DNA from: Actinomycetota bacterium
Lineage (GTDB): Bacteria > Actinomycetota > Actinomycetes > Nanopelagicales > Nanopelagicaceae
Assembly: GCA_009705185.1 (NCBI GenBank)
Contig: WLCS01000017.1
Location: 1-12,033, forward strand
DNA: 12,033 nucleotides
Direction: 5' to 3'
This document shows positions 1-9,025 of this stretch, one piece after another. A program made the translations under genes and the position numbers. Within the stretch, counting starts at the first letter, position 1. Each line of letters opens with the position of its first letter. The notes under the pieces are model-generated. The model was given only the letters and a program-made list of their open reading frames with translations, was not told the DNA's origin and made no database searches.

Positions 1-1616
<1,616 letters not shown>

Positions 1617-1625
1617 GATTGGCCA

Positions 1626-1631
1626 AGTCTA
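1626..1631 (-). promoter_or_regulatory. Candidate -10 element for the CNNM/CBS gene (near-leaderless)
   Basis: On the minus strand TAGACT ends 9 nt before the ATG at 1616. It fits the actinobacterial TANNNT pattern, and transcription would then start within about 0-4 nt of the start codon. That agrees with the missing Shine-Dalgarno, and leaderless mRNAs are common in Actinobacteria. No convincing -35 is seen at 16-18 nt upstream. Seen: the hexamer and its spacing. Inferred: its use. Confidence 0.4.
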
Positions 1632-1643
1632 CCGAGTTCGAAC

Positions 1644-1749
1644 TTCACTTTCCCCTCGACGTGTCATAGCCTTGGCTCCGCTGGTCAACCGGCCAGCACC
1701 TTAATCCTCGGATCGTCGGGCACGTACCTGCCCGGATAAGGAAAGTGAA
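1644..1749 (+). promoter_or_regulatory. Structured 5' leader of the sugar ABC ATPase gene (msiK-RNA-like candidate)
   Basis: The 136-nt gap between the divergent genes has three paired elements. Hairpin A is 1680-1686 with 1691-1697 (GCTGGTC / GGCCAGC, one G-T pair, loop AACC). Hairpin B is 1717-1722 with 1729-1734 (CGGGCA / TGCCCG, 6-nt loop). A perfect 10-bp inverted repeat, TTCACTTTCC at 1644-1653 and GGAAAGTGAA at 1740-1749, encloses both, and its right arm lies over the Shine-Dalgarno of the ATPase gene. Comparative work on actinobacteria described an 'msiK RNA' motif in 5' leaders of homologous genes; I infer this may be a member but recall no consensus well enough to match it. The promoter is unclear. 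A TAGCCT at 1667-1672 could be a -10, and transcription from it would keep hairpins A and B but exclude the left arm of the long repeat. Confidence 0.4.
1738..1745 (+). promoter_or_regulatory. Ribosome binding site of the ABC ATPase gene
   Basis: AAGGAAAG lies 7 nt before the ATG at 1753 and fixes that start. Most of it falls inside the right arm of the 10-bp inverted repeat (1740-1749), so pairing with 1644-1653 would hide it. Confidence 0.75.
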
Positions 1750-1752
1750 AAA

Positions 1753-2835
1753 ATGGCATCAGTTGTATTCGAAAATGCTTCACGCATTTATCCAGGAACA
1801 ACAGTTCCTGCAGTAGACAAACTCAATCTCACCGTCGCAGATGGTGAATTCCTCGTGCTCGTTGGTCCATCAGGTTGCGGAAAATCAACATCTCTTCGCA
1901 TGCTTGCTGGTCTAGAAGAAATCGACGGAGGTCGAGTTCTTATTGGAGATCGCGATGTAACAAATGTCGCACCTAAAGATCGCGATATCGCGATGGTCTT
2001 CCAGTCATATGCACTCTATCCACACATGACAGTCGCAGAGAACATGGGCTTCGCACTTAAAATTGCTGGAGTCGATAAGGCAGAACGCGATAAGCGAGTA
2101 CGTGAAGCTGCAAAGCTTCTCGATCTTGAACCATATTTAGAGCGTAAGCCAAAAGCTCTCTCAGGTGGACAACGTCAACGTGTAGCGATGGGTCGCGCAA
2201 TTGTTCGCGAACCACAAGTGTTCTTGATGGATGAACCACTTTCAAACCTTGATGCGAAGTTGCGCGTAGCAACTCGTACACAAATTGCTGCACTGCAGCG
2301 TCGTCTTGGAATCACCACTGTTTACGTAACGCACGATCAAGTTGAAGCAATGACTATGGGAGATCGCGTTGCGGTTCTTAAAGATGGTCTACTTCAGCAA
2401 GTTGATACACCTCGCAATCTTTACGATAAGCCAGGAAATGCATTCGTAGCCGGATTTATTGGCTCACCTGCAATGAACCTTTTGGTTGCACCTGTATCAG
2501 GTGGAAAAGCACACCTTGGTGGACTTGATATCGATGTACCGGCTTCTGCTGGATCATCTGTCACTGTTGGAATTCGTCCAGAAGGATGGGTTCCATCAGA
2601 TAAGGGATTCCAAGTAAATGTTGAAGTTGTTGAAGAACTTGGTTCTGATGCATTCGTTTATGGTCGTCCAGCAGATGCAAGCATTAAGTTTGCAAATGTT
2701 GTCGATGAAGGCGCACAAGTAATTGTTCGCTGGGATCCAAAGAACCCACCTGCACCTGGCCAAACAGTAACTGTTGCTAATCTTCCAGGAGCAGTGCACT
2801 TGTTTGACTCAACTACAGGAACACGCATTAATTAA
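1753..2835 (+). CDS. ugpC: ABC transporter ATP-binding protein, UgpC/MsiK/MalK type
   Basis: ATPase subunit of a carbohydrate or glycerol-3-phosphate ABC importer, acting on the cytoplasmic face of the membrane. At 360 residues it has the normal CUT1-family length. The nucleotide-binding domain shows Walker A GPSGCGKST (38-46), Q-loop Gln84 in VFQSYALYPHMTV, signature LSGGQRQR (136-143), Walker B VFLMDE (156-161), D-loop SNLD (164-167) and switch His194. The C-terminal third (about 235-360) is a TOBE/MalK-like regulatory domain. No permease or binding-protein gene adjoins it, and a terminator follows at once, so it stands alone. This fits MsiK-type proteins in Actinobacteria, where one ATPase energises several separate sugar importers. 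The substrates cannot be read from the sequence. Start chosen: ATG at 1753 with AAGGAAAG upstream. Regulation may involve the folded leader at 1644-1749. The symbol follows the common annotation; msiK would be equally reasonable. Confidence 0.93.
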   Translation: MASVVFENASRIYPGTTVPAVDKLNLTVADGEFLVLVGPSGCGKSTSLRMLAGLEEIDGGRVLIGDRDVTNVAPKDRDIAMVFQSYALYPHMTVAENMGFALKIAGVDKAERDKRVREAAKLLDLEPYLERKPKALSGGQRQRVAMGRAIVREPQVFLMDEPLSNLDAKLRVATRTQIAALQRRLGITTVYVTHDQVEAMTMGDRVAVLKDGLLQQVDTPRNLYDKPGNAFVAGFIGSPAMNLLVAPVSGGKAHLGGLDIDVPASAGSSVTVGIRPEGWVPSDKGFQVNVEVVEELGSDAFVYGRPADASIKFANVVDEGAQVIVRWDPKNPPAPGQTVTVANLPGAVHLFDSTTGTRIN

Positions 2836-2846
2836 TTATCTAAAAT

Positions 2847-2890
2847 AGAAATCCCGTCGCAGTTCAATGCGGCGGGATTTCTTTTTTCTT
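2847..2890. terminator. Intrinsic terminator, probably bidirectional
   Basis: A 14-bp stem pairs 2847-2860 (AGAAATCCCGTCGC) with 2869-2882 (GCGGCGGGATTTCT), with one T-G pair and an 8-nt loop. On the plus strand a run of six T follows (2882-2887), ending the ATPase transcript. Read on the minus strand, the same stem is followed by TTTCTATTTTAG, so it can also stop the long operon whose last gene ends at 2896. It is the only non-coding DNA between the two convergent units. Confidence 0.9.
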
Positions 2891-2895
2891 AAAGG

Positions 2896-3582
2896 TCATT
2901 CTTCAAATTCAAAAGTGCCGCGCAGCACATGAATTTTGCCAGAACCAAACTTTCTCCAAATATCTGTATGAACTGCCGCCGTATTTTCATCGATTCCTAG
3001 AAGAGTTGAATTCGATTCAGAGCGCATGATGAAAGTTGCAACGCGATCAGGGAGCCAGCCAAGCATTTTGTCATAATGCGGTATGACTTCGATATCGGCT
3101 AATAGCCCCAACCCAGAACTGTGATGTGACTTTCGAATTCCCATAATTGTGCCGCCAAAGGCCATGGCTCCAGCAGAACATCCGGCAAGTGATGAGCCCG
3201 AGCGCCACTGCTTAACAATTTCAGCCCAGACAGGTGAATCGTTAAAGATTTCTGCCACTCTATGTGGATCCCCGCCGGAGAAATAGATAAGACCCGCATT
3301 CTTAATCTGTTCTACAAAGTCAGCGTTAAAGGCATCTTCGCGTTCATGAATAGGCAAGTAAACGCATTTGCTTCCAATGCGATCTGCTTGTGCTTGACCA
3401 AGAGATTTCCAATGTGCGCGCCTGGCTTCACCTTCATGTGAGGATGCAGTGGGAATCTGGACGAAAGTGTTTTCTTTTCCCCGTGAAATAGCACGATGCA
3501 AGAGCTCAGTTTCAAGCCCCTGCATCGTTACTGAATATTCACCAGAGCCTACAAGTGCAATCGCACCGCTGCTCTGATCCAT
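2896..3582 (-). CDS. Peptidase family S51 protein (peptidase E / cyanophycinase-like)
   Basis: A 228-residue cytoplasmic protein of the S51 serine peptidase family (class I glutamine amidotransferase-like fold), which includes alpha-aspartyl dipeptidase PepE and cyanophycinase. Visible hallmarks are an N-terminal ALVGSGEY strand-turn (9-16), FSGGDPHR (101-108), the nucleophile elbow GCSAGAM with Ser136, a likely catalytic His169 in IPHYD, and GIDENTA with Glu199. The length matches PepE (about 230) rather than cyanophycinase (about 270 or more), but PepE and cyanophycinase cannot be separated by eye, so the substrate is left open; Asp-containing peptides are the family's usual target. Its ATG lies 7 nt after the icd stop with no Shine-Dalgarno, implying translation coupled to icd. 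It is the last gene before the terminator. No cyanophycin synthetase is in view. Fold assignment is firm; function is inferred. Confidence 0.85.
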   Translation of the reverse strand: MDQSSGAIALVGSGEYSVTMQGLETELLHRAISRGKENTFVQIPTASSHEGEARRAHWKSLGQAQADRIGSKCVYLPIHEREDAFNADFVEQIKNAGLIYFSGGDPHRVAEIFNDSPVWAEIVKQWRSGSSLAGCSAGAMAFGGTIMGIRKSHHSSGLGLLADIEVIPHYDKMLGWLPDRVATFIMRSESNSTLLGIDENTAAVHTDIWRKFGSGKIHVLRGTFEFEE

Positions 3583-3589
3583 AAACTAT

Positions 3590-4804
3590 TTAAGCCATTG
3601 CTATCTTGAGATTGGCATCAATTGAGTTCAAGAATTCTTGTGTTGTTTGGTATGGCGCATCCTTTGAGATCAGAAGTGACAAATCTTTTGTCATCTTTCC
3701 TTGTTCAACGGTTTCGATACATACGCGCTCAAGAGTTGTCGCAAACTTTGCAAGCTCAGCGTTGTTATCAAGTTTTGCACGGTGTGCAAGGCCTTGTGTC
3801 CACGCGAAGATTGAAGCAATGGGGTTTGTAGAAGTCGCTTTGCCAGCTTGGTGATCGCGGTAGTGACGTGTCACTGTTCCGTGAGCAGCTTCTGATTCGC
3901 AAACTTTTCCATCTGGAGTCATCAACACAGATGTCATAAGACCGAGTGATCCGTATCCCTGCGCAACAGTGTCTGACTGAACATCGCCGTCATAGTTCTT
4001 ACATGCCCAGACGTATCCGCCTTCCATACGCAATGACATGGCAACCATGTCATCAATCAAGCGGTGCTCGTACCAAATACCTGCTGCATCAAATTGTGTT
4101 TTGAATTCAGCCTGATAAATCTCTTCGAAAATATCTTTAAAGCGTCCATCGTATGCCTTAAGAATTGTGTTCTTTGTTGAGAGATAAACAGGGAACTTGC
4201 GAAGTAGTCCATAGTTCAGCGAAGCGCGAGCAAAGTCGCGAATTGAATCATCAACGTTATACATAGCCATTGCAACACCTGAAGATTCGAAGTTAAAGAC
4301 TTCGGTGTTGATTGGCGCTGATCCATCTTCTGGAACAAATGAAATTGTTAGCTTGCCTGGACCAGGAACTTTGAAATCAGTAGCGCGGTACTGATCGCCA
4401 AATGCGTGACGACCAATGACGATTGGCTTAGTCCAGTGAGGAACCAAGCGTGGAACGTTGCTAATAATGATTGGCTCGCGGAAGATCACGCCGCCAAGGA
4501 TGTTACGAATGGTTCCGTTTGGAGATTTCCACATCTTCTTGAGGCCGAATTCTTTTACTCGAGCTTCATCAGGAGTAATGGTTGCGCACTTAATGCCCAC
4601 GCCATGCTTTTGGATTGCGCGAGCAGAGTCAATTGTTACTTGATCATCAGTTGCATCACGGTTTTCCATGCCTAAGTCGTAGTACTCAAGATTTACATCG
4701 AGATAAGGAAGGATTAATGAGTCTTTGATGAACTGCCACATAATACGTGTCATCTCATCGCCATCTAGCTCTACAACTGTTCCTTCGACTTTGATCTTTG
4801 CCAT
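3590..4804 (-). CDS. icd: NADP-dependent isocitrate dehydrogenase (dimeric, eukaryote-like type)
   Basis: Oxidative decarboxylation of isocitrate to 2-oxoglutarate with NADP+, a TCA-cycle step in the cytoplasm. The 404-residue protein belongs to the homodimeric class that resembles human IDH1, not the E. coli class or the 740-residue monomeric class found in many Actinobacteria. It aligns with IDH1 in the same numbering through the substrate site: SPNGTIR at 94-100 and isocitrate-binding Arg100, Arg109 and Arg132 ([14 protein letters not shown], 131-144). Further on are [23 protein letters not shown] (metal-binding Asp residues) and GTVTRHYR, which carries the nucleotide-binding region, plus [12 protein letters not shown]. 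Start chosen: ATG at 4804 with GGGAG (4811-4815) 6 nt upstream. It follows mdh by 27 nt, and the S51 peptidase begins 7 nt after its stop. Everything needed for activity appears intact. Confidence 0.97.
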   Translation of the reverse strand: MAKIKVEGTVVELDGDEMTRIMWQFIKDSLILPYLDVNLEYYDLGMENRDATDDQVTIDSARAIQKHGVGIKCATITPDEARVKEFGLKKMWKSPNGTIRNILGGVIFREPIIISNVPRLVPHWTKPIVIGRHAFGDQYRATDFKVPGPGKLTISFVPEDGSAPINTEVFNFESSGVAMAMYNVDDSIRDFARASLNYGLLRKFPVYLSTKNTILKAYDGRFKDIFEEIYQAEFKTQFDAAGIWYEHRLIDDMVAMSLRMEGGYVWACKNYDGDVQSDTVAQGYGSLGLMTSVLMTPDGKVCESEAAHGTVTRHYRDHQAGKATSTNPIASIFAWTQGLAHRAKLDNNAELAKFATTLERVCIETVEQGKMTKDLSLLISKDAPYQTTQEFLNSIDANLKIAMA

Positions 4805-4831
4805 TATTTTCTCCCGATTACATTCTTTTTC

Positions 4832-5782
4832 TTAGAGTGTCTGAACGTCTGCTTGTTTTGTACGTACCGCTTCTGCAGCTTCCTTAAGAGAAGCAACTTC
4901 GCTTTCGGTCAGCGCACTCTCTACAACTTTACGAATACCTGTCTTGCCGATCTCTGCTTCAACACCGAGATACACACCAGAGATGCCGTATTCGCCATCT
5001 ACCCATGCACACACTGGCATTACTTCACCTGAATCTTCAATGACAGCCTTGGCCATACGAGCAGCTGCTGCAGACGGTGCGTAGTACGCAGATCCTGTCT
5101 TCAGAAGTGCAACAACTTCAGCGCCGCCATTACGTGTGCGGTCTACGAGTTCATCAATTTCAGTTTGTGACAACTTCTCAGATAGTGGCGCACCATTTAC
5201 TGTGCAACGACTTGGAACCGGCACCATGGTGTCACCGTGTGAACCAAGAGTCAGAGTCTTCACAGATGAAACTGGTACTCCGAGTTTTTCTGCAACGAAG
5301 TTTGTAAAGCGTGCGGTATCAAGCATTCCAGCTTGACCCATAACGCGATTCTTTGGAAAATTTGTTGCAATCTGCGCAAGTGCTGTCATTTCATCAAGTG
5401 GGTTTGAAACCACGATGATCACAGCGTTGGGTGAATGTTTAGCAATATTTTCTGCGACTCCACGGACGATTCCAGCATTTACTCCGATGAGATCCATACG
5501 GCTCATGCCTGGCTTGCGCGGAAGTCCTGCAGTAATGACAACCACATCAGAATTTGCAGTCTTTTCGTATCCCGCACCTTCTGGAGTTGTAGTCGCGCCA
5601 ATTATTTTTGTCTCAAAACCTTCAATAGATCGAGATTGATTCATATCAAGAGCTAAACCTTCTGGCTTACCCTCGAGAATATCTGTGAGGACAACTTCAT
5701 CAAAGATGTTGTATTCAGCTAAACGAAGAGCGGTAGTTGATCCGTAAAAACCTGCACCTACAACGGTGACTTTCTTTGCCAT
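4832..5782 (-). CDS. mdh: Malate dehydrogenase (LDH-like, NAD-dependent)
   Basis: Reversible oxidation of malate to oxaloacetate in the TCA cycle. The 316-residue protein has the Rossmann fingerprint GAGFYGS (9-15) with Asp34 after the second strand, which favours NAD over NADP. The mobile substrate loop carries Arg89 and Arg95 (GLPRKPGMSR); Arg89, at the position where lactate dehydrogenases have Gln, indicates malate. Asn127 in SNPLD, the Asp155/Arg158 pair (LDTAR) and the catalytic His182 in GSHGDTMVP complete the active site. It belongs to the LDH-like MDH branch (about 310-320 residues) rather than the E. coli/mitochondrial one. Start chosen: ATG at 5782, with AGGA at 5788-5791. It lies 48 nt after the DUF3017 gene, the widest gap in the block, and 27 nt before icd, so mdh and icd form a natural pair. 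Confidence 0.96.
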   Translation of the reverse strand: MAKKVTVVGAGFYGSTTALRLAEYNIFDEVVLTDILEGKPEGLALDMNQSRSIEGFETKIIGATTTPEGAGYEKTANSDVVVITAGLPRKPGMSRMDLIGVNAGIVRGVAENIAKHSPNAVIIVVSNPLDEMTALAQIATNFPKNRVMGQAGMLDTARFTNFVAEKLGVPVSSVKTLTLGSHGDTMVPVPSRCTVNGAPLSEKLSQTEIDELVDRTRNGGAEVVALLKTGSAYYAPSAAAARMAKAVIEDSGEVMPVCAWVDGEYGISGVYLGVEAEIGKTGIRKVVESALTESEVASLKEAAEAVRTKQADVQTL

Positions 5783-5830
5783 GGCTATCCTTTTTATCGA
5801 TCTTGGTTTTATCTTGACGTCGAGAGAACT
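5783..5830 (-). promoter_or_regulatory. Leader of mdh with short direct repeats; possible weak internal promoter
   Basis: This is the largest gap inside the ten-gene block. On the minus strand a CAAGAT hexamer occurs twice, 11 bp apart (5800-5805 and 5811-5816), followed by the AGGA ribosome site. A GATAAA with a poor TTGTAG 17 nt upstream could be a weak promoter that lets mdh-icd be expressed separately. No terminator hairpin is seen here. This is suggestive only. Confidence 0.2.
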
Positions 5831-6058
5831 CTACAACCCCTTAGGAAGTGCAATTGCCAGCCCGAATAGTACGACTGCGATGGCTAGCGGGAGATAGCGC
5901 TCAAATCTGCCCTTACCGGACTGGGCAAGGGAAATTACTGCGGTGCCTGCTGCAATGAGTAGCGCACCTGTTCGCACGAAACTTGCGATGCCCACGACAA
6001 CGCCGATTGCAATTGCGATGTACGCGATACGAAGTTGAAGACTTGTTATCTCTCGCAT
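5831..6058 (-). CDS. DUF3017 family small membrane protein
   Basis: A 75-residue hydrophobic protein with three likely membrane segments (about 10-27, 30-46 and 55-72). They are joined by a short arginine turn and a basic loop, [10 protein letters not shown], at 46-55, and the tail is LPKGL. It matches the small DUF3017 proteins that in Actinobacteria are regularly encoded directly after folD; family membership is judged from size, topology and that position. No function is known to me. Its ATG at 6058 lies inside the 3' end of folD, overlapping by 13 nt in another frame, so its translation probably depends on ribosomes finishing folD. No catalytic motif is visible. Nothing suggests decay: the frame is open and the hydrophobic pattern is regular. 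Confidence 0.8.
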   Translation of the reverse strand: MREITSLQLRIAYIAIAIGVVVGIASFVRTGALLIAAGTAVISLAQSGKGRFERYLPLAIAVVLFGLAIALPKGL

Positions 6059-6888
6059 GCATCGACCACATTCATGAGCAACATTGCACGAGTCATTGGT
6101 CCGACTCCCCCAGGCATCGGTGCAACGTATGCAGCTACTTTCATGACACCTGGATCTATATCGCCTGACAAACCAGCATCTGTTCGAGAAATTCCAACAT
6201 CGAGAACTGTTGCTCCAGGTTTAATCATCTCTGCTTTGAGAAAATGTGCTTGACCTATTGCAGCGACCACAATATCTGCGCGCTTGGTATGCGCAACTAA
6301 ATCTTTTGTACCGGTGTGTGTCAGTGTGACCGTTGCATTCTCTTGCTTGCGAGTAAGTAATAGCCCGAGTGGACGACCAACAGTTAATCCACGACCGATC
6401 ACAACAACTTCTGCACCTGCAAGTGGAATTTTGTAGTGGTTGATAAGTTCAACGATGCCTCGTGGTGTGCAAGGAAGAGGGGCCTGGTAGCCAGCGACAA
6501 GTCGACCTAAATTCATGGGATGTAAACCATCTGCATCTTTTGCTGGATCAATTGCTTCAAGAATTACTTGCGTATCAATGCCACGAGGTAAAGGAAGTTG
6601 CACAATGTATCCGGTGCACTCTTTTGCAGAGTTAAGATCCTTAATCGCTGCCAACACATCTGCTTGGCTTGCATCCGAAGGTAGATCAACACGGATGGAA
6701 TTGATACCTACTTCTTGGCAATCACGATGTTTTCCACCAACGTATGAATGCGAACCTGGATCATCGCCTACAAGTACAGTCCCAAGTCCTGGAGTAATTC
6801 CACGCGCTTTCAGCGCTGTTGTGCGTTTGGCTAAATCATTCTTAATTGAGGCAGCAAGTGCTTTTCCATCAAGTATTTGTGCGCTCAT
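6046..6888 (-). CDS. folD: Bifunctional methylenetetrahydrofolate dehydrogenase / methenyltetrahydrofolate cyclohydrolase
   Basis: Converts 5,10-methylene-THF to 5,10-methenyl-THF (NADP-linked) and then to 10-formyl-THF, the formyl donor used by PurN and PurH encoded just upstream. At 280 residues it has full family length. The catalytic pocket shows Tyr49 and Lys53 in [10 protein letters not shown], Gln97 in VQLPLP and Asp120 in KDADGLHP. The Rossmann segment [11 protein letters not shown] lies around 164-174, and the C-terminal [10 protein letters not shown] loop is intact. KHRDC in place of the usual KxKxC is, from memory, normal in Actinobacteria. Start chosen: ATG at 6888 with AGGA about 8 nt upstream. 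It begins 21 nt after purH, and its end overlaps the DUF3017 start by 13 nt. Context and motifs agree, so confidence is high. Confidence 0.97.
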   Translation of the reverse strand: MSAQILDGKALAASIKNDLAKRTTALKARGITPGLGTVLVGDDPGSHSYVGGKHRDCQEVGINSIRVDLPSDASQADVLAAIKDLNSAKECTGYIVQLPLPRGIDTQVILEAIDPAKDADGLHPMNLGRLVAGYQAPLPCTPRGIVELINHYKIPLAGAEVVVIGRGLTVGRPLGLLLTRKQENATVTLTHTGTKDLVAHTKRADIVVAAIGQAHFLKAEMIKPGATVLDVGISRTDAGLSGDIDPGVMKVAAYVAPMPGGVGPMTRAMLLMNVVDACER

Positions 6889-6909
6889 GCCGTCATCCTA
6901 ATCGGTCAG

Positions 6910-8457
6910 TTATGCATGCGAGAAATGTCGAGTTCCAGTGAAGAACATCGCAACGCCAGCTTTCTCAGCCGCTGCAATCACTTCTTCATCTCGAACGCTT
7001 CCACCGGGTTGGACAATTGCTCGGACTCCCGCGGCGGTAAGAATTTCCAGACCATCGGCAAATGGGAAAAACGCATCGGATGCGGCGACGCTTCCCGCCA
7101 CGCGATCACCTGCACGATCGACGGCCAGCTTTGCCGAGTCAACTCTATTTACTTGACCCATTCCGATTCCAACAGCTGCCCCACCTTTAGCAAGCAAAAT
7201 TGCATTGCTTTTGACTGCTCGTACAGAACGCCATGCAAATTCCAAATCTTTTAATTCATTCTGTGATACAGGTGCACCAGTAACTTGTTTCCAATTCTTT
7301 GGATTATCACCATCGGCGTTTATGAGATCTGTCTCTTGAACAAGAACGCCACCTGATACGGGGCGAAGTTCAAGAGGAGAAATTCGAGTAAATGCACATG
7401 TAAGAATTCTGATGGAAGGTTTCTTCATCAAAATTTCTAGTGCAGCAGGTTCATAATCTGGAGCGATAATGACTTCAGTAAAAATCTGCGAAAGTGGTTC
7501 TGCCATGGCAACGGTAACCGTGCGATTAGCAGCAACTACTCCACCAAATGCCGACACTGGATCACAGAGATGTGCTTTTGCATAAGCGTCAGCAATATCT
7601 GCGCCAACAGCGACTCCACACGGATTCGCATGTTTAATAATTGCCACACACGGCTCTGAGTGATCTAACGCAGCTCTCCATGCAGCATCGGCGTCGGTGT
7701 AATTATTAAATGACATTTCTTTGCCATGAGACTGCACTGCATTAACAATTCCTGGAGGACCTCCACGATAAATAGAAGCTTTCTGATGCGGATTTTCACC
7801 ATAGCGCAGAGAATTCTCACGCTTCCAGATGAGTCCTAACCAATCGAGAGATTCCATATCGGAACTTATGGTTGAACCAAGCCAACTAGCAATTGTTAAG
7901 TCGTATTCAGCAGTGGTTCTAAAAACTTCTAGCGCTAATGACTTTCTCTCTTCATTTGTGAATCCGCCAGCTTTAATCGAGGCAATTACGTGATCGTATT
8001 GAGATTCTTTACATACAACTGCGACAGATCCGTGGTTCTTTGCAGCACCACGCAACATCGATGGCCCACCGATATCAATTTGTTCAATGCACTCAGCAAA
8101 ATCGGCGCCAGATGCCAAAGTGGATGCAAAGGGATAAAGATTAATGACGACTAGATCAAAAGGTGCGATATCAAGATCAGCAATTGCCTGTACATGCTCT
8201 GGATTATTTTGGTCTGCCAAAATACCTGAGTGAATTTTTGGGTGAAGAGTCTTTACTCGTCCACCCATGATCTCCGGAAATCCCGTGTAGCTGCTGACTT
8301 CAGTAACTGCAATACCAGCGCCGTGCAGAGTCTTCGCTGTCGAACCAGTGGAGAGAATTTCAACGCCGGCTTCTGCAAGACATTTACCGAGTTCAAGGAG
8401 TCGATCTTTGTCATACACGCTCACTAGCGCACGACGGATGGGTTTGCGGTTAGCCAT
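6910..8457 (-). CDS. purH: Bifunctional AICAR transformylase / IMP cyclohydrolase
   Basis: Last two steps of de novo purine synthesis: AICAR plus 10-formyl-THF to FAICAR, then ring closure to IMP. With the start used here the protein has 515 residues. The N-terminal MGS-like cyclohydrolase domain (about 1-190) has [10 protein letters not shown] (35-44), [15 protein letters not shown] (66-80), NLYPF (106-110) and [15 protein letters not shown] (127-141). The transformylase domain follows with LRYGENPHQ (217-225), the catalytic Lys275-His276 in IKHANPCG, then [18 protein letters not shown] and GTRHFSH at the end. Start: a GTG 18 nt upstream (8475) would add MIWRRT, but the ATG at 8457 is preferred because GGAGAAG (8462-8468) sits 4 nt before it and the family's N-terminus begins near here. 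The ATG overlaps the purN stop by 8 nt, indicating translational coupling. Confidence 0.96.
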   Translation of the reverse strand: MANRKPIRRALVSVYDKDRLLELGKCLAEAGVEILSTGSTAKTLHGAGIAVTEVSSYTGFPEIMGGRVKTLHPKIHSGILADQNNPEHVQAIADLDIAPFDLVVINLYPFASTLASGADFAECIEQIDIGGPSMLRGAAKNHGSVAVVCKESQYDHVIASIKAGGFTNEERKSLALEVFRTTAEYDLTIASWLGSTISSDMESLDWLGLIWKRENSLRYGENPHQKASIYRGGPPGIVNAVQSHGKEMSFNNYTDADAAWRAALDHSEPCVAIIKHANPCGVAVGADIADAYAKAHLCDPVSAFGGVVAANRTVTVAMAEPLSQIFTEVIIAPDYEPAALEILMKKPSIRILTCAFTRISPLELRPVSGGVLVQETDLINADGDNPKNWKQVTGAPVSQNELKDLEFAWRSVRAVKSNAILLAKGGAAVGIGMGQVNRVDSAKLAVDRAGDRVAGSVAASDAFFPFADGLEILTAAGVRAIVQPGGSVRDEEVIAAAEKAGVAMFFTGTRHFSHA

Positions 8458-9025
8458 TGTTCTTCTCCAGATCACTCTGTATCAACTGAGCAATGGTCGC
8501 AACTATGAGACCTCGTTCCTGAATCTTAATACGCTCATGCAGTAACTCTTCGGTATCACCTGCACGAATTTCTACTCTCTCTTGGGCAATCACTTCTCCC
8601 GTATCAAGTCCCGCATCAACCCAATGAATCGTTGTGCCGGTCTCGGTGGCGCCTGCTGCAAGTGCATCTCTGACGGCGTGTGCGCCGGGGAATAGCGGAA
8701 GCAAAGATGGATGGCTATTAATGATTTTAAATCTATTAACAATTTTTTCAGAAAGTAATCTCATAAATCCGGCACTGACTACGAGGTCGGGTTTTAACGC
8801 AGCAATGAGCGTTTCAATTTCACGATCCCACTCGGTGCGATCGGCAAGCATCGGGATCACAAAAGATTCAATATGCGCTGTCTCTGCTCGCTGCAGAACC
8901 TGAGCATCGGGCTGATCGGATATGACAGCAACAATATCTGCCTGTGTTAATTGATCAGTACGAGCATCGAATATTGCTTGTGCAAGGGTGCCACTTCCGG
9001 AAGCGAGAATGACAACACGCTTCAC
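8450..9025 (-). CDS. purN: Phosphoribosylglycinamide formyltransferase (GART)
   Basis: Transfers the formyl group of 10-formyl-THF to GAR, the third step of purine synthesis. At 191 residues it is slightly shorter than E. coli PurN (212). The phosphate-binding loop ASGSGT (8-13) opens the protein. The catalytic triad is present as Asn103 and His105 (INSHPSLLP), with Asp141 in WVDAGLDTG and an accompanying His134. The usual Asn after SGSGT (as in SGSGTNLQA) is replaced, giving SGSGTLAQA; by its distance from the catalytic residues I would not expect this to abolish activity. The start is GTG at 9025, overlapping the TGA of the PerM-like gene by 4 nt (GTGA), with AAGG about 9 nt upstream. The stop overlaps purH. 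It forms an evident functional unit with purH and folD. Confidence 0.95.
   Translation of the reverse strand: MKRVVILASGSGTLAQAIFDARTDQLTQADIVAVISDQPDAQVLQRAETAHIESFVIPMLADRTEWDREIETLIAALKPDLVVSAGFMRLLSEKIVNRFKIINSHPSLLPLFPGAHAVRDALAAGATETGTTIHWVDAGLDTGEVIAQERVEIRAGDTEELLHERIKIQERGLIVATIAQLIQSDLEKNNG
8462..8468 (-). promoter_or_regulatory. Ribosome binding site deciding the purH start
   Basis: GGAGAAG on the minus strand, 4 nt before the ATG at 8457 (7 nt from the GGAG core). It lies inside the purN coding end. It would be within the coding sequence if the GTG at 8475 were used, so it argues for the ATG. Confidence 0.8.

Noticed and set aside
1680..1697. Hairpin 1680-1697 as a terminator
   Set aside because: It is followed by ACCTTAATCC rather than a T-run on the plus strand, and no gene ends just before it on either strand.
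6515..6901. Open frame of 128 codons on the plus strand
   Set aside because: It lies wholly opposite folD, which has full catalytic motifs. It has no ribosome site, and its translation shows no recognisable domain.
6877..7254. Open frame of 125 codons on the plus strand spanning the folD-purH junction
   Set aside because: It is covered by the 3' end of purH and the 5' end of folD on the other strand, with no sign of a protein family.
8457..8475. GTG at 8475 as the purH start
   Set aside because: The Shine-Dalgarno GGAGAAG would be inside the coding sequence, and the ATG at 8457 is better placed and fits the family N-terminus.
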